From the NCBI GenBank assembly GCA_051208035.1, contig JBPJFZ010000006.1, positions 62,001 through 126,000 on the forward strand: DNA of 64,000 nt, given 5' to 3'. Below are positions 43,609 through 51,671 of the stretch, in pieces. This DNA is from JACKOB01 sp024234575 (GTDB lineage Bacteria > Pseudomonadota > Gammaproteobacteria > Pseudomonadales > Oleiphilaceae). The position numbers and the translations under genes are program-made. The notes beneath the pieces are model-generated. The model was not told the DNA's origin. It ran no database searches and worked only from the letters and a program-made list of their open reading frames with translations. Position 1 is the first letter of the stretch; the number at the start of each line of letters is the position of its first letter.

Positions 43609-44608
43609 GCCCCTCACAAAAGGATTTCACCATGCCCGGCAAGAAGCCCCCCATCCCTAACCCGCATGACCGTTTTTTTCGCGGCATTATGCAGCAGCAC
43701 CCCGTTGCGCTCGAATTTTTTCAGGCGTTCTTGCCTGAAGACGTGCTAAAACACATCGACCTGAACAGCATTAAAGCCACGTCCAGCAGCTTTGTGGAGC
43801 CGGAACTTAGCGAACAGGTGAATGATCTGTTGTTTGAGTGCCAGTTCAAGCAAAATGAAGGCATGGTGAACGGTTATCTGTACCTGCTGGTCGAGCATCA
43901 GTCCAAGCCGGAGAAGCTCTTGCCCCTGCGGGTGTTTCGTTATGTACTGGCGGCGCTGGACAAACACGCCAAACAACACCCGAAAAAGCCGCTGCCGCCC
44001 ATCTACCCGATGGTGTTTTACCAAGGAAAACGATCTCCTTACCCGTATAGCATGAATTTGGTTGATCTGTTCAATGATCCGTTGAGTTTGATGAAGCAAG
44101 TGTTGTTTCAATCCGTACCACTAATTGATGTGAACCAGCTCGACACCAGGCGGCTAGAACGCTTCGACTGGTTAACGCCGGCCACCGAGCTGATGCGCCA
44201 TATCCGGGATGAAGACATCGCCATCACATTGATCCGGCTGCTCAATGAGTACATACATTTGAACGACCACCCCAACGGTGTCGATTTTTTGGACTTTTTG
44301 CTACACTACGCGGTAGAGGCCGGTAACATTATCGACACCGCCGAATTTTATCGATTATCAGAACAGGTACCGGCACCGATCAAGGAGAAAGTCATGACCA
44401 TTGCAGAAAAGCTGAAGCAGGACGGCTGGGAAATGGGCCGGGAATCCGGGCTGGCCGAAGGCATTGAGAAAGGCATTGAGAAAGGCATTGAAAAAGGTAT
44501 CGAACAGGGATTATTAGCGGCAAAACGCGAAAATGCTATCAACATGCTGAAACTGGGCAGTGACGTTGAGTTTGTGTGTAAGGTGACGGGGTTGTCAGTG
44601 GAGGAGGT
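43609..44608. repeat. direct repeat B2 (rpn gene and leader)
   Basis: Second copy of the roughly 1 kb rpn repeat, same orientation as 40983-41995, 2.6 kb away. Recombination between the two would remove or double the type-B lipase and ankyrin lipoprotein. Confidence 0.9.
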
Positions 44609-44645
44609 CACGCTTCTGGCAAAAGAGAGTGCGCGCAAGGATTGA
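43632..44645 (+). CDS. Rpn-family recombination-promoting nuclease / transposase-like protein, copy 2
   Basis: A 337-residue near-duplicate of copy 1. Differences seen: a few substitutions (for instance TQNEGVV to KQNEGMV), one GIEK unit fewer, and a changed C-terminus (VTLLAKESARKD in place of VNRLAAEVARKH). The nuclease core is intact, so both copies may be active. ATG 43632 has the same AAAAGGATTTCACC leader as copy 1; an in-frame extension to 43581 is not conserved between the copies. Its stop is directly next to truncated lipase C, as copy 1 is next to truncated lipase B. Confidence 0.93.
   Translation: MPGKKPPIPNPHDRFFRGIMQQHPVALEFFQAFLPEDVLKHIDLNSIKATSSSFVEPELSEQVNDLLFECQFKQNEGMVNGYLYLLVEHQSKPEKLLPLRVFRYVLAALDKHAKQHPKKPLPPIYPMVFYQGKRSPYPYSMNLVDLFNDPLSLMKQVLFQSVPLIDVNQLDTRRLERFDWLTPATELMRHIRDEDIAITLIRLLNEYIHLNDHPNGVDFLDFLLHYAVEAGNIIDTAEFYRLSEQVPAPIKEKVMTIAEKLKQDGWEMGRESGLAEGIEKGIEKGIEKGIEQGLLAAKRENAINMLKLGSDVEFVCKVTGLSVEEVTLLAKESARKD
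44394..44645 (+). CDS. internal Rpn short form (RpnS-like antitoxin candidate), copy 2
   Basis: The same internal AAGGAG (44382-44387) and in-frame ATG as in copy 1, giving an 83-residue C-terminal product. Both copies keep this site exactly. The last dozen residues differ from copy 1, so each short form may match its own full-length partner. Confidence 0.55.
   Translation: MTIAEKLKQDGWEMGRESGLAEGIEKGIEKGIEKGIEQGLLAAKRENAINMLKLGSDVEFVCKVTGLSVEEVTLLAKESARKD
44460..44507 (+). repeat. 12-base tandem repeat in rpn copy 2
   Basis: Three GGCATTGARAAA units plus the diverged GGTATCGAACAG unit. One unit fewer than in copy 1. Confidence 0.93.
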
Positions 44646-45032
44646 TCAAAAGGCTAATTCGCCCTCACTCCGATAAGCGGCCGCCAGAATCAAGTCACGA
44701 CCGAGGTCTTTTAAAGAACTTTTAGCAGCCTCCAATGAAGTGAACGGGCCAAACTCTGTGCCCCGGAAGGCAATGGTTCTGTCTTGGTAGGTATCCCGCG
44801 TTTCGAAAATCGTCACGGATAGGCCGGTTACGGTGTTGGGCAGATGATCCACAATCCGGTAGTTGGCATGGATGTAAGTGAACTGCTCCTGGGTGAAGCC
44901 TCTCTGCTTGAAAAATCCAAGAGTTGAACTTTCATTATTGATAATACCTGTTGCCAGATCATACATACCCCTGCTTGGGCTGAAATCGATATAGGCGGCA
45001 TCGGCAAGAAGGGCGCTATTGTATAAACTCAT
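44646..45032 (-). pseudogene. truncated lipase, copy C
   Basis: A 128-residue remnant almost the same as the front of lipase copy A (MSLYNSALLADAA, FRGTEFGPF), but cut earlier, after DLGRDLILAA, so it lacks even the nucleophile elbow. The last residues (YRSEGELAF) come from unrelated sequence next to rpn copy 2. ATGA overlap with lipoprotein C is kept. Different cut points in copies A, B and C point to separate truncations. Confidence 0.68.
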
Positions 45033-45738
45033 AAATCACCTTTACGGATTGGAAGAAGAATTTTTTGATGCTCAGATGAACCAAAGCCATTTATATCAAC
45101 TGTTGTGCATGCGAGACTACTGGGGACGCGAATTGGGCGAGGGGCAATACCAACAGTAATGGTTTGCGCTATAGGTTTACCCGTCAAATGATCGATAACT
45201 TGTTCGTCCTGTTTGATAATCCATGGAATTCGGTCAACACTCACCTTCGTCTGATCAATCTGATCCAGCGTCACCCATTCGCCATCCAGCAGGTATTTTT
45301 CCTCTGTTTCAAAATACACTCCATAACGGCTTTCAATGGTCTCCTGTTTCTGAGCCACCAAACAGGCGGTTTTCAAGAACTCATCCTTGCCGTGTTTATC
45401 CAGCAGCTCGGTCATGCGCCGGTTGCAGTGCGGGTGATCGTTGGGGGCTTTGAATACCTTCCAGATGCCCGGCTGTTTAATGGCACTGTAGGGTTTGATG
45501 TTGGTGACGTTGAGTTCGATATAGTTAAAGTCATACTCGACCAGCCACTGCACACAGTTGCCTTCGCATTCGACCCAGTTGTCGTTGTAATAGCCTTCCA
45601 CCTCAACGACCTTGTTAATGGTTTGCCCCGCTTCTTCGGCACAGGCTTTGGCAAGGCCTTCAATGCCGGGTAAGTAGTTGAATTGCCGATCAACGGTGTA
45701 TTCGACACCGGTGCGGGGGTCGGTGACTTCGATGGTGT
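44680..45738. repeat. direct repeat A2 (lipase fragment + lipoprotein)
   Basis: Second copy of the 1.06 kb repeat at 39783-40838, same orientation, 4.9 kb away. It is 3 bases longer because of one extra codon in the lipoprotein. Similarity stops just inside the lipoprotein's signal-peptide end. Confidence 0.85.
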
Positions 45739-45829
45739 GTAAATAAGCGCAACCGGATTGAAGCAATATCATTCCCAGCGCAAATAGCCGCCAAGCGGCG
45801 TTTGTCTTTTGTTTTTCAGGTGCTTTCAT
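45029..45829 (-). CDS. lipoprotein, immunity-like candidate, copy C
   Basis: A 266-residue lipoprotein whose mature domain is nearly the same as lipoprotein A (TDPRTGVEYTVDRQ onward), but with a different N-terminus: MKAPEKQKTNAAWRLF followed by a hydrophobic run and LLQSGC. Gln at the -3 position makes the lipobox slightly unusual. It has its own ribosome site (AAAGGA) and a different upstream region. It is coupled by ATGA to truncated lipase C. Two intact copies of this domain behind two broken lipases suggest selection for the lipoprotein alone. Confidence 0.78.
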   Translation of the reverse strand: MKAPEKQKTNAAWRLFALGMILLQSGCAYLHTIEVTDPRTGVEYTVDRQFNYLPGIEGLAKACAEEAGQTINKVVEVEGYYNDNWVECEGNCVQWLVEYDFNYIELNVTNIKPYSAIKQPGIWKVFKAPNDHPHCNRRMTELLDKHGKDEFLKTACLVAQKQETIESRYGVYFETEEKYLLDGEWVTLDQIDQTKVSVDRIPWIIKQDEQVIDHLTGKPIAQTITVGIAPRPIRVPSSLACTTVDINGFGSSEHQKILLPIRKGDL

Positions 45830-45989
45830 TGCCAGGCGTCCTTTGATGTTTTTTCATGTGTCATCCTTTTGTGTTTCTGCTGGTAAAACATGTGTGAGCT
45901 GTTCTCTCAAAAAGGGTGTCAGTTAAATGTTCTATCGATGATTATCTGTAAAAAGCACGGGGGCATGGTGTGGAAATACCAAGAAGAGC

Positions 45990-46271
45990 ATGAATACATC
46001 CATTTCAACTAACCGTCCCTTTTATATGTGGCATCTATCCAAATTAATAACCAAATTTACATTATGTAACGCAATTATTGCATTGGCAGCCTGTTACCAA
46101 TGTCAACCCCAGCGAGTAGGCGCAAAAATTGAGGATTATTGCTCATGTCGATATGAAGAAAAGTCAAAGAATATTCAATACGACCCCATTTTGTTTGGGG
46201 CTGCGCCACTGGTTTCGGCTGCAAATAAACAATACATTTTTCATACGCTTTTCTCGGCGTTGATACAATAG
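45990..46271 (+). CDS. possible small lipoprotein
   Basis: A frame of 93 residues (81 if ATG 46026 is used) with a hydrophobic stretch ending ALAAC, a possible lipobox, and then a Cys-rich segment (CQPQ, DYCSCRYEE). Its 3' end overlaps the convergent DoxX-like gene by 31 bases. It may be a real gene or another remnant of the neighbouring lipoprotein array; no ribosome site is clear. The rest of the 410-base gap 45830-46240 shows nothing else. Confidence 0.35.
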   Translation: MNTSISTNRPFYMWHLSKLITKFTLCNAIIALAACYQCQPQRVGAKIEDYCSCRYEEKSKNIQYDPILFGAAPLVSAANKQYIFHTLFSALIQ

Positions 46272-46618
46272 CAACCCCATATCAAAACCAATATCGGGAT
46301 GTTCTTCGTTACTGGCCCAAACGGGTGAAGCCAAAATGCTGGTGCAATGATTGTTAGTAGTACGGTGAACGTAAGAATTATGCCAATCTGTGCGTAAAAA
46401 CAGAGCCGCTGATACTTATTGGTTAGCACCCATAGCCCAATCACAACATCTGCAAAGGCGCCACCCATCACGCAAAGATCAGCCAACGCGTCATCTATTC
46501 CGGCGCTTTCTAAGATTTGATAGCCGATCTCAGGGGCGAAGAAAATCGACGTCAGCCCGGTAAATATCCAAAGAAAAGCGAGACTTAGTTTTGCTGCTAG
46601 TGCTTGATTGCTGGTCAT
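46241..46618 (-). CDS. DoxX-like four-helix membrane protein
   Basis: A 125-residue protein with four membrane helices of the DoxX-like family, readable in FLWIFTGLTSIFF, the acidic connector, and GPVTKNIPILVL at the fourth helix. Function is unknown; relatives accompany redox or NAD(P)-dependent enzymes. It ends a four-gene operon, 12 bases after the DUF2269 gene, with AGAGAA as ribosome site. Confidence 0.82.
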   Translation of the reverse strand: MTSNQALAAKLSLAFLWIFTGLTSIFFAPEIGYQILESAGIDDALADLCVMGGAFADVVIGLWVLTNKYQRLCFYAQIGIILTFTVLLTIIAPAFWLHPFGPVTKNIPILVLIWGCYCINAEKSV

Positions 46619-46630
46619 GACGAGTTCTCT

Positions 46631-47104
46631 TTAAACAACCGACAGCGGTTTAAATATCATCAGCCAAAATATTAAGAGAATCGAAGCAAAGGCCGGTATT
46701 CCAAGTGCCGTCCATAACTTCATTGTCTTTTTAAACGAGTCACTGAGTACACCTTCATCTATTGCTTGGTCTGCATAATGCTTTAGCCGGTATTGCAAAT
46801 AGATAACGGGCAACCAACAGGCACCAATGAATACAAAAAGACCAATAACTGCCAAGAACCAGGCAGATGTATAGGAATAATTGAGAATGTCGACGAGCAT
46901 CATGCCCGTAACAAATTGCACGATTACGGCAGGAAAAGTAAATATCCAATCTGCTAACACCACATGCTTTGTAGTAAAGGCAATAGCTTGGATGTTGTTG
47001 GATCGATTGGCCATAAACATAAAAAATGCGATGCCTGTCCCGGTGCCAGCAACCACGACTGCCGCCAATATGTGGATCAATTTTATCGTTAAATAATATT
47101 CCAT
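46631..47104 (-). CDS. DUF2269-family membrane protein
   Basis: A 157-residue, four-helix inner-membrane protein of the DUF2269 family: KLIHILAAVVVAGTGTGIAF at the start, then TKHVVLADWIFTFPAV, GMMLV and a final WLMIF. Conserved His residues in the first two helices could bind heme (inference). It is 6 bases from the preceding dehydrogenase gene and is followed by a DoxX-like gene. Confidence 0.85.
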   Translation of the reverse strand: MEYYLTIKLIHILAAVVVAGTGTGIAFFMFMANRSNNIQAIAFTTKHVVLADWIFTFPAVIVQFVTGMMLVDILNYSYTSAWFLAVIGLFVFIGACWLPVIYLQYRLKHYADQAIDEGVLSDSFKKTMKLWTALGIPAFASILLIFWLMIFKPLSVV

Positions 47105-47110
47105 CTGCCG

Positions 47111-48256
47111 TTACCTCGCCGACTTTGACTGGCGGCTTTTTTCGGTATGAAAGATTCCCCATCGCTTAGCGTAATGATCAAACTCTTCCAAACTATACAT
47201 CCCTTGGCAGGCCGTTGCCCCTACCCGGTTAAGCGTGCCGTTAAAGAGCTTACGGGCCAGGATGATGGCAGATATTGTCGGGATATATGGGCCTACACCA
47301 TCATTGGCATAAAGCGTCCAGTCTATTTGCAAGGGTTCATCGTTGTGACCTACCCCTCTTAAAGTCACTTGCATTGCGCCATTGTCTGTACCAAAAGGAA
47401 GGAACAACTCACTCGCTTTGACAATCAGCTTTGTCATCGGCGCCCAGCTGGGTACGATCTTGAGTTGCGTTAGTTTCGACATAACACGCATGCCATGATG
47501 CAAGACCGCCACTTCTAAACCCGCCTGAAATTGGACATTTTCGAGAGTCGGGTATCGCAATGGAAATAGCTCAAGGTCTGGAATATCAATGTTAGCCAAC
47601 CAGCGAGAGCCAATACTTCCGCCAAAATCGCGTTTTCTCGACTCTCCCCAACCGACAACATCAATCCACTTCTTATTTCTCAATACTTTAAAAGTCTTGC
47701 CGGTATAAGAAAGAATGGCTCGAATTGTTGCTTCGCCTCGTTCGGCTTTGTTGCCGGGAGAGATGGCAAAATCAATGGTAGTAAGTGCATGAAATTTAGG
47801 GATGTAATGATCAACGACACAGGAAGACAAGCCAGGTACAGAGCTGGCACCAGCAACAACAAACACGCTTTTGTTTCTCGCAGCCTCATCGAGCACGGCA
47901 ATATCGCAAACAAACCGTCGATCATCTGCCAGATCAATATAGTGCGCACCCACATTAATACAGGCTTTAGGCACGCTGTAATCCTGTCCCTGAAATGGCC
48001 CGCCGGTGTGGACAACGATATAGGGGTTTAGACTGCTCAAATCTGCTTCAAATTGCGGGGAGTTGATATCAAGTGCCGCCGGCATCAGCGAAAACGTTGG
48101 ATTATTGTTTCGCCATTGCCTGCATAAAAGATCTGCTTTTTCTTTGCTACGTCCGCAAATAATGATTGTCACATTCGCCAAATCGAGCAAGCCTTCTGCT
48201 ATTCGCTTACCGAAGTTTCCATATCCACCCAAGATAACAATGTTTTTATTGTCCAT
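47111..48256 (-). CDS. saccharopine dehydrogenase-like NAD(P)-binding protein
   Basis: A 381-residue oxidoreductase-like protein. The Rossmann motif VILGGYGNFGKRIAEGLL opens it, and HTGGPFQGQDYSVPKACI is typical of the saccharopine dehydrogenase-like family. A true lysine-pathway role is unlikely given the neighbours; members of this group often have unknown substrates. Start ATG 48256 gives the nucleotide-binding fold directly and is 5 bases after the TetR stop codon, so the two are co-transcribed. Confidence 0.87.
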   Translation of the reverse strand: MDNKNIVILGGYGNFGKRIAEGLLDLANVTIIICGRSKEKADLLCRQWRNNNPTFSLMPAALDINSPQFEADLSSLNPYIVVHTGGPFQGQDYSVPKACINVGAHYIDLADDRRFVCDIAVLDEAARNKSVFVVAGASSVPGLSSCVVDHYIPKFHALTTIDFAISPGNKAERGEATIRAILSYTGKTFKVLRNKKWIDVVGWGESRKRDFGGSIGSRWLANIDIPDLELFPLRYPTLENVQFQAGLEVAVLHHGMRVMSKLTQLKIVPSWAPMTKLIVKASELFLPFGTDNGAMQVTLRGVGHNDEPLQIDWTLYANDGVGPYIPTISAIILARKLFNGTLNRVGATACQGMYSLEEFDHYAKRWGIFHTEKSRQSKSAR

Positions 48257-48261
48257 TACGA

Positions 48262-48858
48262 TTACGCACCAATATGGTTTTTGATAAGAGCTAATACTGA
48301 TTGTGCTGCATAATTCTTTGGCATAATCTCGTTTGCAGTCGCTGAAAGTTGAAATGCGCCTTCCATTGCTGCAATTATAATGGCACTTAGGTGAACTACT
48401 TCTTTGCTTTCGATAGATTTCCCTTGCCAAACTTCTGCGATAAGTGTTTTTAGCATCTCAAGCTGTTTTTCTATCAGCCCTTGGTACACTTCTTTAATTT
48501 CTGGCTGTCGTATGGATTCACCGGCAATGACAACCCAGGCAGACACAACCTGTGGCAACTCTGTTTCGCCCTTGGCTAAGCGAGCATTAATAAAGGCACC
48601 TAACTTTTCCCAAGGGTCGCTAACTTCTTCATTCATTTTTTCTAGGCGCTCGGTAGCCGAAAATGCAATCCAATTCACAAGCGCCAATAAGATCTCCTGC
48701 TTTGTTTTGAAATGGTAGTGAATCAGCCCAGGCGCTAACCCTGCTTCTTTAGCGATAATTTGAATCGAAGCTTTTTCGTAACCACACTCAGACATGACAC
48801 GTAACAGCGCTTCAACGATTTCTTGTTTCCTTTGTTCAGTATTTGAGGGCCTTCCCAT
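48262..48858 (-). CDS. TetR/AcrR-family transcriptional regulator
   Basis: A 198-residue repressor. The N-terminal helix-turn-helix spans about 10-55 (YEKASIQIIAKEAGLAPGLIHYHF) and the C-terminal ligand domain is of the BetI-like type. It is the first gene of an operon with a dehydrogenase, DUF2269 and DoxX-like genes. A perfect palindrome 28 bases before the start (48887-48902) is the probable operator, so the operon should be self-repressed until a ligand binds. Confidence 0.93.
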   Translation of the reverse strand: MGRPSNTEQRKQEIVEALLRVMSECGYEKASIQIIAKEAGLAPGLIHYHFKTKQEILLALVNWIAFSATERLEKMNEEVSDPWEKLGAFINARLAKGETELPQVVSAWVVIAGESIRQPEIKEVYQGLIEKQLEMLKTLIAEVWQGKSIESKEVVHLSAIIIAAMEGAFQLSATANEIMPKNYAAQSVLALIKNHIGA

Positions 48859-48886
48859 TGATCAGATTCCTGTCACAACAACTAAC

Positions 48887-48902
48887 TTGGTTATTTAACC
48901 AA
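48887..48902. promoter_or_regulatory. palindromic operator for the TetR regulator
   Basis: TTGGTTA-TT-TAACCAA, a perfect 16-base palindrome in the divergent promoter region between the TetR gene and the gene at 49013. Length and place fit a TetR-family operator. Confidence 0.65.
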
Positions 48903-49012
48903 ATTACTTTGCTTTTTACGAACTCTTTGAGTAAGCTGGCCATATATTGGTTGCTCACCCAATATACGTGTAAGTGCATTTATAGAACTTAGACTTGTGC
49001 AGAGGTGCTCTA

Positions 49013-49390
49013 ATGAATAAATCATTTGGATTGTCATCGGGAAACCAATGCAGGCTGATGCGCATTAAAAGAGAGTTGATTCCGAACTACTATATTCTGG
49101 TCTTTCCAATATCACAGGGTGAGCCATCACCTAACGACGTGGCAGAGATGATGATTACCGGAATATCTCATGCTAAAAAACTGGCATCTGATTTTATTGG
49201 TGACCCTGAAGCATTCTCAATCCTGTACAGCGGTTATAGCTCTCGGCGTGAAAAAGGATGGCACATCCATATTGTTCTTTTGGGCAGTCGCTGGAAGAAA
49301 GCGTGGCTATACATGATGCTCTCAGGGAAAAACGTGGTTCAAGCGTTGGGGCTAAGAAGAGATGACGCACCGAGGATAAGACAATGCTGA
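49013..49390 (+). CDS. hypothetical protein
   Basis: A 125-residue, basic, soluble protein. It has no recognised domain; SGYSSRREKGWHIHIVLLGSRWKK is its most distinctive part (shown as two motifs: SGYSSRREKGW and HIHIVLLG). GAGGTG lies 6 bases before ATG 49013. Its end overlaps the start of the HD-domain gene by 7 bases, so they form an operon. Divergent from the TetR operon. Confidence 0.65.
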   Translation: MNKSFGLSSGNQCRLMRIKRELIPNYYILVFPISQGEPSPNDVAEMMITGISHAKKLASDFIGDPEAFSILYSGYSSRREKGWHIHIVLLGSRWKKAWLYMMLSGKNVVQALGLRRDDAPRIRQC

Positions 49391-50004
49391 TAGCCAGGTG
49401 GCAACAACTTATGACGAGTTTCGGACTGCCTGAAAACAAAGCGACTTATCAATCGCTTATGAGTGCCTACGCTGAAGGCCATAGAAAGTATCATGATGTT
49501 TCTCACCTTCAAGCCGTTTTAAGTTGTTTAGATAAGGTGGAATTTTTAGCCCATCGCAAAGCAGAAATTGAACTCGCGTTATGGTTTCACGATGCGATTT
49601 ACGAACCGTTCTCAGCCTCAAACGAATCAGACAGCGCTGAATGGGCTCGTGATTTTTTAAAGAAAAATCATGTTAGCGAACCGGTGCAAGAAGAAGTATG
49701 CGAGTTGATTATGGCTACTTCCCACGCTCATACACCAAATAGTGATGACGAAAAGTTGATTGTGGATATTGACTTAGAAATACTCGGGCAGCCAGTCGAA
49801 ATATATAGAAAATATCAATCCGGCGTGCGAATAGAATACGAAAAAGTGCCAATGACAGTTTACGCTAAAAAAAGAGCAGAGGTTTTAAACGGCTTTTTAA
49901 ACCGAGAGCGGTTATATTTTTACGATTACTTTTATGAAGCCTACGATGGTCGCGCACGCATTAACCTTTGTCGCGAACTAAAGTACATTCAGGGGGATGA
50001 GTGA
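49384..50004 (+). CDS. HD-domain predicted metal-dependent phosphohydrolase
   Basis: A 206-residue HD-superfamily protein. The metal motif is YHDVSHL near residue 36, followed by LALWFHDAIYEP near 66, which holds the His-Asp pair, and an acidic VDIDLEILG later. This is the group of small HD proteins described as predicted metal-dependent hydrolases; the substrate (nucleotide or phosphate ester) is not known. It overlaps the previous gene by 7 bases. Confidence 0.9.
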   Translation: MLIARWQQLMTSFGLPENKATYQSLMSAYAEGHRKYHDVSHLQAVLSCLDKVEFLAHRKAEIELALWFHDAIYEPFSASNESDSAEWARDFLKKNHVSEPVQEEVCELIMATSHAHTPNSDDEKLIVDIDLEILGQPVEIYRKYQSGVRIEYEKVPMTVYAKKRAEVLNGFLNRERLYFYDYFYEAYDGRARINLCRELKYIQGDE

Positions 50005-50073
50005 TTGAGACATCTGCAGCCCATATGAATTAAACAAAAGACTGGTTATTAACTGGATGTAAAATAGACTTGG

Positions 50074-51621
50074 CTACTCGTTAGGTAGGATATATCCATT
50101 CAAATAAGCGGGAATGTCTTCGATTTCTATTGGCCTGGAATAATAAAACCCCTGGAGAAAATGCACGCCTAGATTGGATAGTTCTAGAGCTTGCTCTTCC
50201 GTTTCCACGCCTTCTGCAACAACTAGAAAATCTAGTAGTGATGCTATATGCATCACCGCAGATATAATCGCATACCCATTGCTGTTCATCTGGCTTACAA
50301 ATGAGCGGTCGATTTTAACAACATTGACGGCTAACTCCTGCATCACTGAAAGCGATGAGTAGCCGGTACCAAAATCATCAATTGAGACTTTAATACCGCG
50401 ACTTTGCAGCCGCTTAATTTGGTTAGATATAACGCTAATATCCGAAGCAAAAACAGATTCAGTAATTTCGATATGTAAAAGCCCAGCGGGAAGCAAACTG
50501 TTCGAAAGCGCACTGTCGACAATAGCCAAAAAGTTTTCATCTTGCAGTTGAATGACCGACACATTCACACAAACAGCCAGGTGATGTTCTCTCCCCCACT
50601 GACTTGCTTGTAAACATGCCTGCCTAAGTACCCATGCACCTATTGTATGTATGAAGCCGTATTGCTCTGCGATAGCGATAAAGGCATCGGGGGGAATACT
50701 CTCACCATCGAGATTCCAACGGAGCAGTGCTTCAAAAGCAATAGGTTTATGATTTCCCGACAATATCAACGGCTGAAAGACTACCCTCAATTCCTGCATT
50801 TCTATGGCAACAGACAACCCGTTTTTTAAACGTAGTTCATGAGAATAGATTTCTTCTAACTGTTTCGAAAACACACCGACAGACGAAGGCGCGTGCTTTT
50901 TCTGAAAATACATCGCCATGTCAGCTGATTGAATGAGGCGATCTTCAGAAACAGCATGGTCTGGGTATAGCGAAACGCCAATAGTGGCGCTAACGGATAG
51001 TGCGCTGTTTTCAATGTTGTGAGGCTCAGAAAGCATCTCTATGACAAGCTCCGCATTTTTCACAGCCGTTGCGACATCAGTATTCTCCAATGCAACGAGA
51101 AATTCATCGCCTCCCCAGCGGCAAATGAGCTGGCTATCGAGGGGGCACTCATTAAGCCGCCTAGCTGTTTGCCTTAGAATTTCGTCTTCTGCCTTATGGC
51201 CAATTGAATCATTTATTTTTTTAAAGCCATCCAAGTCAATAAATAATAAGGCAAAAGATTTCTCTGACGTTTCTATCACTGACTTTAATTGACTTAAAAA
51301 AGCGGTTCTATTGAATAGTCCTGTTGGCGGGTCGAGGTTGGAAAGCTCGTAAATTTTTTGTGTACGCTGTTCGACTTGCTCTTCCATCTGGTGCACTAAA
51401 ACGGCATTTTCATTTTTTAACACCAATGTATGAAGCGTAAAGTCAGCGGATTTTTTGGCAACAATAATCATCACGAAACTGAAAGCAATACCTAGAATAC
51501 CGAGTAATTGCAGCGCATAGTCATCTGATAAAAGCAAACAGATAGAGCCAGGGAATGCCCCAGTCACCGGGCTGGCGGAGTGGAGCAATTTTTGTGGTAT
51601 AAAGGAGCGCACCGATACCAC
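50074..51621 (-). CDS. GGDEF-EAL protein, probably lacking its original N-terminus
   Basis: A 515-residue protein with one membrane helix (about 36-56), a short coiled coil, a GGDEF domain (motif GGDEF near residue 170, no RxxD I-site) and an EAL domain (EALLRW near 290, DDFGTGYSS near 400). Both active sites look intact, so it could make or, more likely, break down c-di-GMP. The membrane region is only the last part of a multi-helix sensor; the missing front matches the 156-residue protein at 52082-52552, separated by an inserted gene. It starts at a GTG without a good ribosome site, so expression is doubtful. Confidence 0.82.
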   Translation of the reverse strand: MVSVRSFIPQKLLHSASPVTGAFPGSICLLLSDDYALQLLGILGIAFSFVMIIVAKKSADFTLHTLVLKNENAVLVHQMEEQVEQRTQKIYELSNLDPPTGLFNRTAFLSQLKSVIETSEKSFALLFIDLDGFKKINDSIGHKAEDEILRQTARRLNECPLDSQLICRWGGDEFLVALENTDVATAVKNAELVIEMLSEPHNIENSALSVSATIGVSLYPDHAVSEDRLIQSADMAMYFQKKHAPSSVGVFSKQLEEIYSHELRLKNGLSVAIEMQELRVVFQPLILSGNHKPIAFEALLRWNLDGESIPPDAFIAIAEQYGFIHTIGAWVLRQACLQASQWGREHHLAVCVNVSVIQLQDENFLAIVDSALSNSLLPAGLLHIEITESVFASDISVISNQIKRLQSRGIKVSIDDFGTGYSSLSVMQELAVNVVKIDRSFVSQMNSNGYAIISAVMHIASLLDFLVVAEGVETEEQALELSNLGVHFLQGFYYSRPIEIEDIPAYLNGYILPNE

Positions 51622-51671
51622 AAATAATCGTGCAACATAGCTAGCTCCGCGGGCATTGGCTTGCTAGGCAT

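Noticed and set aside
46026..46271. Fourth member of the lipoprotein array
   Set aside because: A possible lipobox and Cys-rich start are suggestive, but there is no clear similarity to the A, B or C lipoproteins and no lipase remnant beside it.
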